The notes beneath the pieces were generated by a model. It saw only the letters and a list, made by a program, of their open reading frames with translations, had not been told where the DNA came from and did not search any database. Shown here piece by piece: positions 63,935 to 64,000 of a DNA stretch of 64,000 nt (its first letter is position 1; the number at the start of each line of letters is the position of its first letter). Source of the stretch: UBA6168 sp964423205 (lineage in GTDB: Bacteria; Bacteroidota; Bacteroidia; Chitinophagales; Saprospiraceae); contig CAYRDX010000010.1 in NCBI GenBank assembly GCA_964423205.1, forward strand, positions 1 through 64,000, read 5' to 3'. The translations under genes were made by a program, and so were the position numbers.

Positions 63935-64000
63935 CTTTAAGTCCTACCAATAATTGAGTAGTTTTATTGCTCAAAATTTAAACATGATTGAGACCCTGAT

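Overview
The window looks like a chromosome piece of a Bacteroidota bacterium, probably of the Saprospirales/Lewinella type. The support is: almost no Shine-Dalgarno sites; several TAnnTTTG -7 promoter boxes; HisKA_3 kinases with propeller sensors; a membrane-anchored TPR/LuxR regulator; a TANFOR-like giant surface protein; Bacteroidota-type LptD/amidase/MlaD order; GH97; and many secreted proteins and lipoproteins. This comes from reading the sequence; no database was searched. Two runs of 10 N (46752-46761, 55994-56003) are assembly gaps inside ychF and lptD.

Layout. 1-12155, minus strand: the 5' part of a giant surface protein (at least 2488 codons), an outer-membrane beta-barrel, a small membrane protein and a membrane-anchored regulator, with a plus-strand VapC-type toxin-antitoxin pair between the giant gene and the barrel. 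12309-16448: a DODA-type dioxygenase, an AbiEii-like module with signs of decay, two YceI proteins with a Crp/Fnr regulator, and a DUF4386 remnant. 16738-22557: GH35 and GH13 glycosidases and small lipoproteins, with repeats and gene remnants. 23180-32481: a secreted papain-like protein, other secreted proteins, a propeller histidine kinase with its response regulator, and proteins sharing a TGxDDLRGG domain. 32720-41718: NrfHA nitrite reductase, GH97, a ChbG-type deacetylase, a lipoprotein and a copper ATPase. 41719-48934: a broken RHS gene, SbcD, a CMD protein, YchF, AcpH and a MITE-split DUF5686 pseudogene. 48973-63611: housekeeping and envelope genes (HMG-CoA lyase, MurB, MlaD, amidase, LptD, Nth, CutC, RfbC, Der, Era, GlgB).

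The most unusual signal is intergenic. At least ten gaps hold arrays of 7- or 8-bp units that drift in sequence but keep their period, often with GC-rich hairpins (CCCCGAGTACTCGGGG, CCCCGAAGGGG). Three of them share conserved ends, like one element with a variable core. One 16-bp palindrome lies inside the RHS pseudogene exactly where its frame shifts. Separately, two identical 160-bp MITEs with 12-bp perfect inverted ends and TTA target duplications occur, one of them inside a decayed DUF5686 gene. The secreted cluster at 23180-32481 and the giant-protein/barrel locus are the best candidates for undescribed protein systems.
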